This document shows, piece by piece, positions 7,676 to 14,647 of a stretch of DNA of 19,434 bases. The stretch covers positions 1 to 19,434 of the forward strand of contig DATKKG010000083.1 of NCBI GenBank assembly GCA_035543015.1, read 5' to 3'. A program made the translations under genes and the position numbers. Every line of letters begins with the position of its first letter. Position 1 is the stretch's first letter. This DNA is from DATKKG01 sp035543015. Lineage in GTDB: Archaea > Thermoproteota > Nitrososphaeria > Conexivisphaerales > DTJL01. Below the pieces are notes generated by a model, which worked only from the letters and a program-made list of their open reading frames with translations, made no database searches and had not been told where the DNA came from.

Positions 7676-9001
7676 ATGGGAACCGTAGAGAGGATCTCCG
7701 CGACCGCCGCTGGCGCCGGAGGTTCCAGGCTCAGCGGCTTCCCTTGGAATTATCTCGTAATCGGGCTGCTGATCAGGGAGGCCCTGGCGCCCTTCACGGG
7801 CCACCCATACGACTTCGAAATCTGGGTGAGGCTGGGCAAATCGCTGATGACCAATCCGAACCCATACGTCTACCTGAACTACACACCCGGACTCAGCCTT
7901 TCCCCCTACGGCACCCTGGGGTCGATAGCCTATCTCCCGCTTTCCGGTTACGTCTTCGGCGGCACGTACGCGCTCTATGCCCTTCTGGGAGAGCCAACGA
8001 GATACCTGTACTACTTCCTGCTCAAGCAGCCGATGGTGATATCCGACCTCCTCGTTTCCGTGGTCCTCTTCCGTATCATATCGTCTGGTAGGGTGGTGGG
8101 GTCAGCACGCCGCGCGGCCCTGCTCTGGCTCTTCCTCCCGCTGTCGTTCTTCACTTCCACGTTGTGGGGTTCGCTGGACTCGGTCGTGATACTCCTGACG
8201 CTTGTCGCGCTGTATCTGTTCCAGGAGAACAGGTACGTTTGGTCTTCTATTGCCCTTGCGTTCGCAATCTTCTACAAGCAGAGCGCCCTGATCTTCCTGC
8301 CGGTCTTCCTTCTTCAGAGAGGATTGAGCTGGAAGCAGAGGGCATACTACTGCGCCATCGCATTGGCCATCCCCGCTCTGGGGACTCTGGTTCCCGCCTA
8401 CATCTACAATTGGCAGCTATCAAACATGTACAACGGCCTCGCCTGGCAGACCGTGCTCCCGGTGTTCGGAGCCATGAGCATCTTCAATCCTCTGGTCGCT
8501 GTGAAAGACATCCCCGCTCTCTTCACTCAGGGCGTGGGCCTCATCTGGGTCCCGATGGTCCTCGCTTCATACTACTTCATCTACAAGCGCCGAACACCCC
8601 TTGTGGAAGGGATGCTCTTCACATTCCTTGCATTCTGCGTCCTGCGTCCCTTCCTCCCTGAGAACTGGACCGGGTACGCGCTCGCCTTCCTCCTGATAAT
8701 AGGGACACAGGACAGCTACCTGAGGTTCGCCACCCTCTCCACGGTGGCGCAGTTCTTCTTCATAACGAACAACACGCTACTAATCAGGTTCTTCACCCCA
8801 ATCTCACTTAACTTCTTCAACTGGGACCTCTATCTGAACAACTACGTCCTGGCCGAGCCCAGGTTCATCCTGATGTTCCTGCTCGCCATCCTCTACTTCA
8901 TCGAAGCGGTAGCTATCATCTGGAACAAGCCCTCGCCGCTGGGAAGACTCCGTCCGATGAGGTCCTTCGCCGACTGGCTTACTCCTGCCGAGGTGTGCTG
9001 A
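7676..9001 (+). CDS. GT-C fold membrane glycosyltransferase (GT87/PIG-M-like), 442 residues
   Basis: The protein is polytopic with about ten hydrophobic helices. The first helix is followed by REALAPFTGHPYDFEIWVR, with the acidic residue expected in the first external loop of GT-C mannosyltransferases. Other family-like pieces are LLKQPMVISDLLVSVVLF, STLWGSLDSVVIL and FYKQSALIFLPVFLL, typical of archaeal and actinobacterial polyprenyl-phosphate-mannose-using enzymes. It is related in layout to the GT-C at 11332, which has the matching RLALAPWFGHWYDSRIF. It probably extends a lipid-linked glycan on the outside. ATG 7676 is taken as the start; TTG 7670 is two codons upstream and equally possible, with no clear Shine-Dalgarno. 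It is 33 nt after the GT2 gene and its TGA abuts the next GT4 frame, so it is in the same operon. Confidence 0.86.
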   Translation: MGTVERISATAAGAGGSRLSGFPWNYLVIGLLIREALAPFTGHPYDFEIWVRLGKSLMTNPNPYVYLNYTPGLSLSPYGTLGSIAYLPLSGYVFGGTYALYALLGEPTRYLYYFLLKQPMVISDLLVSVVLFRIISSGRVVGSARRAALLWLFLPLSFFTSTLWGSLDSVVILLTLVALYLFQENRYVWSSIALAFAIFYKQSALIFLPVFLLQRGLSWKQRAYYCAIALAIPALGTLVPAYIYNWQLSNMYNGLAWQTVLPVFGAMSIFNPLVAVKDIPALFTQGVGLIWVPMVLASYYFIYKRRTPLVEGMLFTFLAFCVLRPFLPENWTGYALAFLLIIGTQDSYLRFATLSTVAQFFFITNNTLLIRFFTPISLNFFNWDLYLNNYVLAEPRFILMFLLAILYFIEAVAIIWNKPSPLGRLRPMRSFADWLTPAEVC

Positions 9002-9104
9002 ATCGAGAGTAGCCTACGTACTGCCTCTCGATTTTCGCTTCGCCGGCAAGACTCCGCGTGAGGCCCTGTCGCGAATCCACTTCTCGACCGAATACGCTCG
9101 CCGA

Positions 9105-10163
9105 GTGGCTGCCCTCGGACATGAAGTCACCCTCTTCTGCCTCGGCCAGGAGGACCGTCGCGTGGAGTCTATTCGCGAGGATGGTTTCACCGTCAGGGTG
9201 CTCCCGGTGGACGCCCACTTCCCGCCGCGCATGATGTCGGGCAATGCGCACAGCGTGCTGCTCGTCAGGGAAGTCGGGCAGATGAAGCCTGAAGTCATCC
9301 ACTATCACAACTACCTCGCATGGAACTTCCTGTACAACGCCCCTCTCCTGAAGGCCGGAGGCACCGCTCTCATAGCTCAGTATCATGGCCGACCTGACCC
9401 TCTCATCTTCCAAAGGGGACGTATGTTCTGGCCTTCCTTTAGGCTGGTGGATAGGTACCTCGTCCCGACGCAAGCCGAGGAGCTGCATCTGCAGAACGCG
9501 TTTCACGTCGACCGGGCGCGAATAACCGTCTTCCCCAACGTCGGGGTTGACACGAGCACGTTCAGGCCCGTAATGGCAAAGACCGAGTTTCCGCAGTTCC
9601 TCTACGTGGGACGGATACCCCTGGAGCCAGGAAGCCTCTGGGAGAAGTCTCCAAGTCGGGTTCTCAGAATCCTAAGGGCCCTCAAAGACCTGAACGTTTC
9701 CTTCAAGCTGGACGTGGCCGGAGACGGGCCTGGAATGGAACACTTCATGTCCATCGTGGACGAGCTAGGCCTGCGCGGAGAGGTGAACATGCTGGGCTTC
9801 CTTGATCAGAGGGACCTGCCGCCACTCTACTCGTCGAGCTGGCTGACCTTCGTCCCGATGCACATGGAAGGAATCGACATAGGGTGGGATGCCTCACTGA
9901 AGGAGTCTCTGGCGTGTGGCACACCTGTCGCCGCGTTCAATGATGACAGGCCGCGAAGCGACGAGCTCGGGCTCCTCCTGCCGAGCCACCCCCTTGGGGC
10001 AGCTGAGATGCTCGCCCAATTCGTGGAGAACCCCGGCCCGCTGCTCAAGAACGCTGCCAAGGGACCACAACTCGTCGCCAAGAGTTGCGACTGGAGCGTG
10101 GTGATCGGGAGGCTTCTTGGAGTCTACCAGAAGGCTACGGTCAAGACGAAGGCTACTAAGTGA
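9105..10163 (+). CDS. Family 4 glycosyltransferase (apparent start defect)
   Basis: This is a GT-B glycosyltransferase. The second Rossmann domain has FLYVGRIPLEPGS, FKLDVAGDGPGMEHF and VNMLGFLDQRDLPPLYSSS, followed by the donor-binding region MEGIDIGWDASLKESLACG and TPVAAFNDDRP, the GT4 E-x7-E area. It transfers sugar from an activated donor in the cytoplasm. GTG 9105 is the first ATG/GTG/TTG in frame, but the same frame encodes protein-like sequence from about 9006 (VAYVLPLDFRFAGKTPREAL), which is the first beta-strand and glycine loop expected of a GT4. The called protein would lack that strand. One missing base near 9008 would join this frame to a GTG at 8995 that overlaps the upstream stop. 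The stop overlaps the convergent FkbM gene by 8 nt. Confidence 0.85.
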   Translation: MAALGHEVTLFCLGQEDRRVESIREDGFTVRVLPVDAHFPPRMMSGNAHSVLLVREVGQMKPEVIHYHNYLAWNFLYNAPLLKAGGTALIAQYHGRPDPLIFQRGRMFWPSFRLVDRYLVPTQAEELHLQNAFHVDRARITVFPNVGVDTSTFRPVMAKTEFPQFLYVGRIPLEPGSLWEKSPSRVLRILRALKDLNVSFKLDVAGDGPGMEHFMSIVDELGLRGEVNMLGFLDQRDLPPLYSSSWLTFVPMHMEGIDIGWDASLKESLACGTPVAAFNDDRPRSDELGLLLPSHPLGAAEMLAQFVENPGPLLKNAAKGPQLVAKSCDWSVVIGRLLGVYQKATVKTKATK

Positions 10164-10941
10164 TCTGGGTCCTGCTGGCGTAGACCAAGTGCATCCTCCG
10201 ATTCTCAGGGTCGGTCACCATTCGGACGGAGAAACCCTTGCCCTCCAGGTACAGCATCATGTTCTCCGTTGTGAGCTTGTTGTCCATGTCGTGGCACTCC
10301 ATGCTTATCCTCGAAACAGCCGATAGGGTATCGTCCGGACATCCAAAGAGAATCTCATATTCCGCGCCCTCACAGTCCATCTTTAGGAAGTCGACCCTTT
10401 CGATCTTGTTGAGGGCAAGGGCGTCCCGGAGGGAAAGGGCTTCGGTTTCCGTCTCCCCGTTCAGGTGTTCCAGCTTGAAGAAGGAGCTCCAGCCCCCGTC
10501 CTCCGCCAGGTAGAGTGCCCTCCGACCCGTGCTCCCGGCTAGGGCCACCTTACTCGGAACGACGTTGGTCAGGTGGTTCAATTCCACGTTGGTCAGGAGC
10601 ATCTCGAAGTTGCGGTTGTCGGGCTCGAAGGCGTACACCCTGCCCGACTTGGCGAGGGAGGCCGCGAAAACGGTGAAGACCCCGATGTGCGCCCCGACAT
10701 CCACAACGACATCTCCGGCGTGTATTTCGAATCCTCGGGGATTGTAGACCTTCTTAACGAAGACTTCGAGGTAGATCGAGAGGTCCGTGGTCTTGGCACG
10801 CATGAGGCACGGAATGCCGCTTCTTGTGACCAGCTCTATCGTCTGCGACTTCGTACGCCCGAGATAATCCGAGAGCGCCACGCTCCAATTCCTGGTTGTA
10901 ACGATGAGTTGCGTAAGTGTGAGGAGGCTCGCGAGGCGCAA
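10156..10941 (-). CDS. FkbM-family SAM-dependent methyltransferase, 261 residues
   Basis: The Rossmann methyltransferase core shows motif I VVVDVGAHIGVFTVFA (78-93), the ribose-binding acidic residue in VYAFEPDNRNFEMLL (102-116), and VDFLKMDCEGAEYEIL (183-198), the signature KxDxEGxE of FkbM proteins. Family members O-methylate hydroxyl groups, often on sugars of surface glycans, glycolipids or antibiotics; here a role in capping or decorating the glycan built by the neighbouring transferases is likely. TTG 10941 is the start, with TTTATT at -33 to -28, so it has its own leaderless promoter. It is the only minus-strand gene within the glycan island and meets the GT4 gene tail to tail with an 8-nt overlap. 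Confidence 0.92.
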   Translation of the reverse strand: MRLASLLTLTQLIVTTRNWSVALSDYLGRTKSQTIELVTRSGIPCLMRAKTTDLSIYLEVFVKKVYNPRGFEIHAGDVVVDVGAHIGVFTVFAASLAKSGRVYAFEPDNRNFEMLLTNVELNHLTNVVPSKVALAGSTGRRALYLAEDGGWSSFFKLEHLNGETETEALSLRDALALNKIERVDFLKMDCEGAEYEILFGCPDDTLSAVSRISMECHDMDNKLTTENMMLYLEGKGFSVRMVTDPENRRMHLVYASRTQIT

Positions 10942-10968
10942 GGACCGTTCTCGCGGAGTCTTTCCCCG

Positions 10969-10975
10969 AATAAAG
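10969..10975 (-). promoter_or_regulatory. TATA box for the FkbM methyltransferase
   Basis: The minus strand reads CTTTATT, with TTTATT at -33 to -28 from the TTG start at 10941, matching the leaderless spacing seen at 1117 and 4718. Confidence 0.5.
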
Positions 10976-11113
10976 CCTTGCCGATTGATGACCGCAGGGA
11001 AGCTCCTGGGAGTGCTGTCAAATGCTTATCTGGAGGGACGTCCGGACATATCTGGGTTGGCGAACGGTCTAGTATCCGGCGGCGACCGGCTAGTGCTGGA
11101 GCTAGAGCATTCC

Positions 11114-11121
11114 TTCATATG
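11114..11121 (+). promoter_or_regulatory. Weak TATA-like box before the small membrane protein
   Basis: TTCATATG is 26-33 nt upstream of ATG 11147. The spacing is right for a leaderless start but the sequence is a poor TATA match. Confidence 0.3.
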
Positions 11122-11146
11122 GCTTCCCCTATCCCTTCTTGTGACG

Positions 11147-11308
11147 ATGCGCCTGCGCCACACTGCGTCGAATGGGAACGGCAATGGGAACAACAGGAAC
11201 CACCCGCCTCCTTGGTTCTGGGCGATGATTGTCCTCTTGATCACGGGGGCCATCGTAATGTTGGCCGTTATCTTTCTGATTCCGCCTCCACCGCCACCGT
11301 ATCGCTGA
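11147..11308 (+). CDS. Small single-pass membrane protein, 53 residues
   Basis: The protein has three parts: a short polar N-terminus rich in Asn and Gly (TASNGNGNGNNRNH), one strong membrane helix (WFWAMIVLLITGAIVMLAV with following hydrophobics), and a proline run before the end (IPPPPPPYR). No family is recognised. ATG 11147 is chosen because a TATA-like box lies about 30 nt upstream; GTG 11141 or 11093 and ATG 10988 are in-frame alternatives that would add an N-terminal extension. It lies 23 nt before the GT-C gene at 11332, so it is probably translated from the same transcript and might be a small partner of that enzyme. Confidence is limited by length. Confidence 0.5.
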   Translation: MRLRHTASNGNGNGNNRNHPPPWFWAMIVLLITGAIVMLAVIFLIPPPPPPYR

Positions 11309-11331
11309 TCGACGTACGAGGGTCATGGGCT

Positions 11332-12651
11332 TTGGGAGCCAGGACCTGGAAGCCCCTTCAAGGCATCCTGAATCGACCTCTATGGCAGTGGCTCATAGTC
11401 GGTCTCGTGTTGCGGCTCGCTTTGGCTCCGTGGTTCGGACACTGGTACGATTCGCGCATCTTCATGGCTGTGGGGGCGGGCGTGGCGAATGGAGAATCGC
11501 CGTATTCGACCTACAACCTCACGCAGCTGTTCCCAGGAGTACAGGCGATCATCCACGGAGACGAGACGGGGGTCCTCTATGGGATAGGTTATCCGCCATT
11601 GTGGGGAGTCATAACAGCCGCACTCTACGAGGGGTCGTATGCAACCACGCACAACCTGAATGTCTACATGTTCGCCCTCAAACTCCCCGTCATCTTAGGA
11701 GACATTGCGTTCGCGCTTGTCCTCGCAAGGTTCGTCTCCGGCGCTACGGGAAGTTGGGATTCGGGGGATCTGGCCGCCAAGGTGTGGCTGGTGTGCCCGT
11801 TCGTCCTCCTGTCAGGGGTCGTCTGGGGCCAGATGGACATCCTTCCACTGCTCTTCATCGTTCTTTCCACGTACTACCTGCTGAGGGGGAACTGGCTCGC
11901 CGGGGCTGTTCTTCTCGCGATAGCCGATGGGTTCAAACCCCTTGGCATTGTCATCCTCCCTGTACTCGCAGCCTTCCTGTGGAAGAAGGGCTCCATCAGG
12001 AACGCGGTCTACTTCACGGCTGCAAACCTGCTTTGCTTCGCTGCCCTCTCCGTGGGGCTGCTTCTCGCACTGCACTGGCCGCTCGGGGGGTTTTTGGCCT
12101 CCCAGACCTACCAGATATCCGGTGTAATCGGAGGAGGAAGCCTCTTCATCGTCTGGACCGCCGCCTCGGCGGTGTTGACCGGCAGCGAACCCTACCTCAT
12201 AACACCTGCATTGGGGGTCCTGTGGGTCGTGGCCGCGGTTGCGGTGTCTCTCCTTTACGTCTACCGAAACGGAGGCACCGACGCCAGGGCGCTGGTCTTC
12301 TGGGAACTAGCGGCCGTCCTTGCGAGCTTCGCCAGTCGGACCTTCGTGAACGACCCCCAATTCATCGTCCCGGCTTCGCTGTTCCTCATCCTCATCCTGC
12401 TGGACCGGGCTCGGACAGTCAAGCCCTTTTGGATAGCGACCGGCCTGCTGACATTGTTCGTGGTAGTGCACGCGCCGATGCTGAGCTTCCCCTGGATCGA
12501 ATCCACCTACTCGGTCGATCTGTCCCAATCTCTGCTCGCTTCATTCACCTGGACCCTTGTGAAGTGGCTGGGCTCAGCTGCGGTCATCTGCGTCACGTAC
12601 TGGTACTTCGGCAAGAACCTCTGGAGGCTCAGGGGGATGTCCCGGGCCTAG
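11332..12651 (+). CDS. GT-C fold membrane glycosyltransferase (GT87/PIG-M-like), 439 residues
   Basis: This polytopic membrane protein has the same plan as the 442-residue GT-C upstream. RLALAPWFGHWYDSRIF places the acidic catalytic residue in the first external loop, followed by YGIGYPPLWGVITAALY, FALKLPVILGDIAFALVLAR, SGVVWGQMDILPLLFI and ADGFKPLGIVILPVL, all typical of polyprenyl-phosphate-sugar-dependent mannosyltransferase-like proteins. It probably adds a sugar to a lipid-linked or protein-linked glycan outside the cell. The reading frame is open far upstream to 10573, but that part runs antisense to the FkbM gene and over the small membrane-protein gene and is not protein-like. TTG 11332 gives a length and N-terminus matching the relative. 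It follows the 53-residue gene by 23 nt. Confidence 0.85.
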   Translation: MGARTWKPLQGILNRPLWQWLIVGLVLRLALAPWFGHWYDSRIFMAVGAGVANGESPYSTYNLTQLFPGVQAIIHGDETGVLYGIGYPPLWGVITAALYEGSYATTHNLNVYMFALKLPVILGDIAFALVLARFVSGATGSWDSGDLAAKVWLVCPFVLLSGVVWGQMDILPLLFIVLSTYYLLRGNWLAGAVLLAIADGFKPLGIVILPVLAAFLWKKGSIRNAVYFTAANLLCFAALSVGLLLALHWPLGGFLASQTYQISGVIGGGSLFIVWTAASAVLTGSEPYLITPALGVLWVVAAVAVSLLYVYRNGGTDARALVFWELAAVLASFASRTFVNDPQFIVPASLFLILILLDRARTVKPFWIATGLLTLFVVVHAPMLSFPWIESTYSVDLSQSLLASFTWTLVKWLGSAAVICVTYWYFGKNLWRLRGMSRA

Positions 12652-12653
12652 CG

Positions 12654-12659
12654 TTTATA
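12654..12659 (+). promoter_or_regulatory. TATA box before the second GT4 gene
   Basis: TTTATA begins 2 nt after the preceding stop codon. It is at -37 to -32 from GTG 12691 and at -25 to -20 from GTG 12679. By comparison with the other promoters here (about -34 to -29), it favours the downstream start. Confidence 0.55.
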
Positions 12660-12690
12660 GACAACTCACATACAGGTAGTGATACACATC

Positions 12691-13842
12691 GTGGACGCCC
12701 CTCATGCGGACCTGGTTCTTGTTTCGCCCTATCCTCCAGATAGGGGCAGGCTTAGCGAGCACTCTCAACAGCTCGCAGAGGGGCTGAAAGCTAGGGGTCT
12801 CATCACGGAAGTCTTGGCCGACGTGGAGTTGTCTGGTCAAGGCTCTGCGTCCAACGTGAAGGTGACCAGGGCTTGGAAGCCGGGGAATCCGCTTTCGCTG
12901 TTGGGCATTCCCTTCCGTATCCTGAGAAGCAGGCCCAGGCTGGTCCTCTTCAACTCCCATTTCGCGGTGTTCGGCAGGAGCAAGCCCACCAACTTCATCG
13001 GGTTCCTCTCGATCTTCCTTGTGTGCAAGCTCGGGTGGCTGTTCGGATACAAGACCGTGGTCGTGCTGCACAGCATCCCTGAGGCAGTGGACACGCAGCT
13101 CTACGGTCTGAAACCGAGCTTCCTGAACAGATTGGGATTGCTGCTGGCGGAGAAGTTCGCCCTGAGTTGCGACGCGGTCGTGGTCACGATGCGTATGTAT
13201 CAGAGGGTCATCGAGCATCGCTTTGGTCTTCCCTCCTATTACATCCCGCACGGCGCTTGGGTATACCCTCCTCCACGTGATCGGCCAGGGAAGCCAAGGG
13301 ACTCTCTGCTCTTCCTCGGATACCTCCACCCCGGAAAGGATATGGAGATGCTTGCGTCGGCATTTCGCGAGCTCAAGACGAGGCATCCCGACCTGAAACT
13401 GAAGCTGGCAACGGTTCCGCACCCCAACTTCCCGGATTCGAAGTCGAGGCTGAACGTCTTCAAGGGCATGGAGGGCGTTGAGTTCCTCGGCTTCCTGACT
13501 GACGACGAGCTTTCCTCCGTTTTCGGGAGTAGCGTCGCTCTCGTTCTGCCCTACGTATCCGCGACTGGGACGAGCGGCGTCCTCCACGTGGTCAGTGCTG
13601 CCGGTCTACCCGTCGTGGCCACAGACCTCATCGAGTTCAGGCAGAGCCAGGCTGAGGGAGCAGGGCTCATTCTGGCCGAGGACGCCGGAGACATAGCACA
13701 TGCGGTGGATCGGCTCATCGAGGACGAGTCCTACTGGAATGAAGTATCCATGAGAAGCAGGCGATTCGGCGCGGGACGCAGCTGGGACAACGTATGTTCG
13801 GAGTTCGTCTCTCTTTTCCGAATGCTGTGGACGTCAGCCTAG
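12691..13842 (+). CDS. Family 4 glycosyltransferase, 383 residues
   Basis: This GT-B protein opens with ADLVLVSPYPPDRGRLSEHS, the glycine-containing acceptor-side loop. The second domain begins at LLFLGYLHPGKDMEMLASAF, then has VEFLGFLTDDELSSVFGSS and VALVLPYVSATGTSGVLHV with SAAGLPVVATDLIEF. In that last stretch the usual E-x7-E pair is altered; this SGVLH form also occurs in some GT4 subfamilies, so loss of activity is not implied. It should transfer a sugar from a nucleotide or lipid donor in the cytoplasm. A TATA box at 12654 points to GTG 12691 as the start; GTG 12679 adds four codons. The class I methyltransferase follows 66 nt after the stop and is likely co-transcribed. Confidence 0.87.
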   Translation: MDAPHADLVLVSPYPPDRGRLSEHSQQLAEGLKARGLITEVLADVELSGQGSASNVKVTRAWKPGNPLSLLGIPFRILRSRPRLVLFNSHFAVFGRSKPTNFIGFLSIFLVCKLGWLFGYKTVVVLHSIPEAVDTQLYGLKPSFLNRLGLLLAEKFALSCDAVVVTMRMYQRVIEHRFGLPSYYIPHGAWVYPPPRDRPGKPRDSLLFLGYLHPGKDMEMLASAFRELKTRHPDLKLKLATVPHPNFPDSKSRLNVFKGMEGVEFLGFLTDDELSSVFGSSVALVLPYVSATGTSGVLHVVSAAGLPVVATDLIEFRQSQAEGAGLILAEDAGDIAHAVDRLIEDESYWNEVSMRSRRFGAGRSWDNVCSEFVSLFRMLWTSA

Positions 13843-13908
13843 GGGGCGTTCTGCCTGTCGACCAAAGTCAAAGGAGAAACAACATACCACCGTCGTCGCC
13901 AAAGGCTG

Positions 13909-14424
13909 ATGGCCAGCCTTCTGCCTCCAGGAGTTACGCTTGACATCGGGTGCAAGGCAAGAAGCTTGAAACCTTTGCTTCCTTCGCATGAGTACTTCGG
14001 GCTGGACGTTTCGGGCGGCGACATAATGGCGGATGCAGAAGACCTGCCTCTGAGGGAAGGAGCATTCGACTCGGTGGCCTGTGGCGAGGTCGTAGAGCAT
14101 CTCCGGAACCCACAGAAGTGCGTCGACGAGATACGGCGGGTTCTCAAGGACGGCGGAGTGGCGGTTGTCAGTACCCCAAACCTGGGGACGCTGCATGCTG
14201 GGGACGCCTATCTTCGCGACCCGGAGCACATCAACTGCATGGACTACGCTAGGCTGAGGTCGATGCTGGCCGGGTATTCGACCGTTAGGAGGCATGGCTT
14301 CGACATCTTCCTCGAGAGCCCCGGTCACGGCCTGGGTGACGTCCTTCCGTATCGCTTCAGGAGGGCGCTCGCGCAGAGATTCCTGTCCCTTGACAAAATA
14401 CTCGTGGTCGAACTGAAGCCCTGA
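13909..14424 (+). CDS. Class I SAM-dependent methyltransferase (UbiE/type-11-like), 171 residues
   Basis: The compact methyltransferase core has motif I VTLDIGCKARSLKPL (9-23), the acidic end of strand 2 in YFGLDVSGGDIM (29-40), motif II ADAEDLPLREGAFDSV (41-56), then EVVEHLRNP (60-68) and LKDGGVAVVSTPNLG (79-93). Such enzymes methylate small molecules or glycans; in this cluster sugar methylation is a reasonable inference. ATG 13909 is the first usable start, but the open frame extends back to 13843 and encodes GETTYHRRRQRL directly before it, which looks like part of the N-terminal helix of this family. An AAAGGAG sequence near 13869-13875 has no ATG, GTG or TTG at the right distance in frame. 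It ends 34 nt from the convergent right-hand operon. Confidence 0.85.
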   Translation: MASLLPPGVTLDIGCKARSLKPLLPSHEYFGLDVSGGDIMADAEDLPLREGAFDSVACGEVVEHLRNPQKCVDEIRRVLKDGGVAVVSTPNLGTLHAGDAYLRDPEHINCMDYARLRSMLAGYSTVRRHGFDIFLESPGHGLGDVLPYRFRRALAQRFLSLDKILVVELKP

Positions 14425-14441
14425 AGGCGCCCTCTCAGGGC
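14418..14441. terminator. Inverted repeat at the convergent gene ends
   Basis: GCCCTGA (14418-14424, including the methyltransferase stop) and TCAGGGC (14435-14441) form a perfect 7-bp stem with a 10-nt loop between two convergent transcription units. No T-tract follows, so termination is a guess. Confidence 0.25.
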
Positions 14442-14458
14442 CTGCGTCTATTCCCCGC

Positions 14459-14647
14459 TCATCTGTCCACTAGCCTGATGAGAGCGAAGAAGGAGACGAA
14501 CCCAAGGGGCACGAGGAGGCTGACCAGGCTCTGAGTGTTGAGGAGGTCGGGGCTGGCCATGAAGAAGGGGAGGTCCACGTACCTCCTCCCGAGGACGCCG
14601 GCCTTGCGGGCCTCCAGAGGAGGGCTCGCGAGCGGCGCTCCATTCAC
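14459..14647 (-). CDS. Small C-terminally anchored membrane protein, 62 residues
   Basis: The start GTG (14647-14645) overlaps the TGA of the GNAT gene (14646-14644) as GTGA, a classic coupled start. The same kind of overlap joins the two genes upstream, which is the main support for a real gene. The protein has a polar N-terminus with RKAGVLGRRYVDLPFF and one membrane helix near the end (LVSLLVPLGFVSFFALI) closed by RLVDR. No family is recognised. Its place as the last gene of a tightly coupled set suggests it works with the GNAT and kinase-like proteins, perhaps tethering them to the membrane. Alternative frames over the same DNA give arginine- and proline-rich sequence and are shadows. Confidence 0.62.
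   Translation of the reverse strand: MNGAPLASPPLEARKAGVLGRRYVDLPFFMASPDLLNTQSLVSLLVPLGFVSFFALIRLVDR

Noticed and set aside
10156..10163. 8-nt tail-to-tail overlap of the GT4 and FkbM genes as a regulatory antisense element
   Set aside because: Short convergent overlaps are common in compact archaeal genomes and nothing further marks this one.
10573..11331. N-terminal extension of the second GT-C gene
   Set aside because: The frame is open but runs antisense to the FkbM methyltransferase and over the small membrane-protein gene; it lacks protein character, and the related GT-C supports a start at 11332.
11325..12743. 472-codon plus-strand frame overlapping the GT-C gene
   Set aside because: The other frame has about ten membrane helices and family motifs; this one is Arg/Pro/His-rich and lacks any domain.
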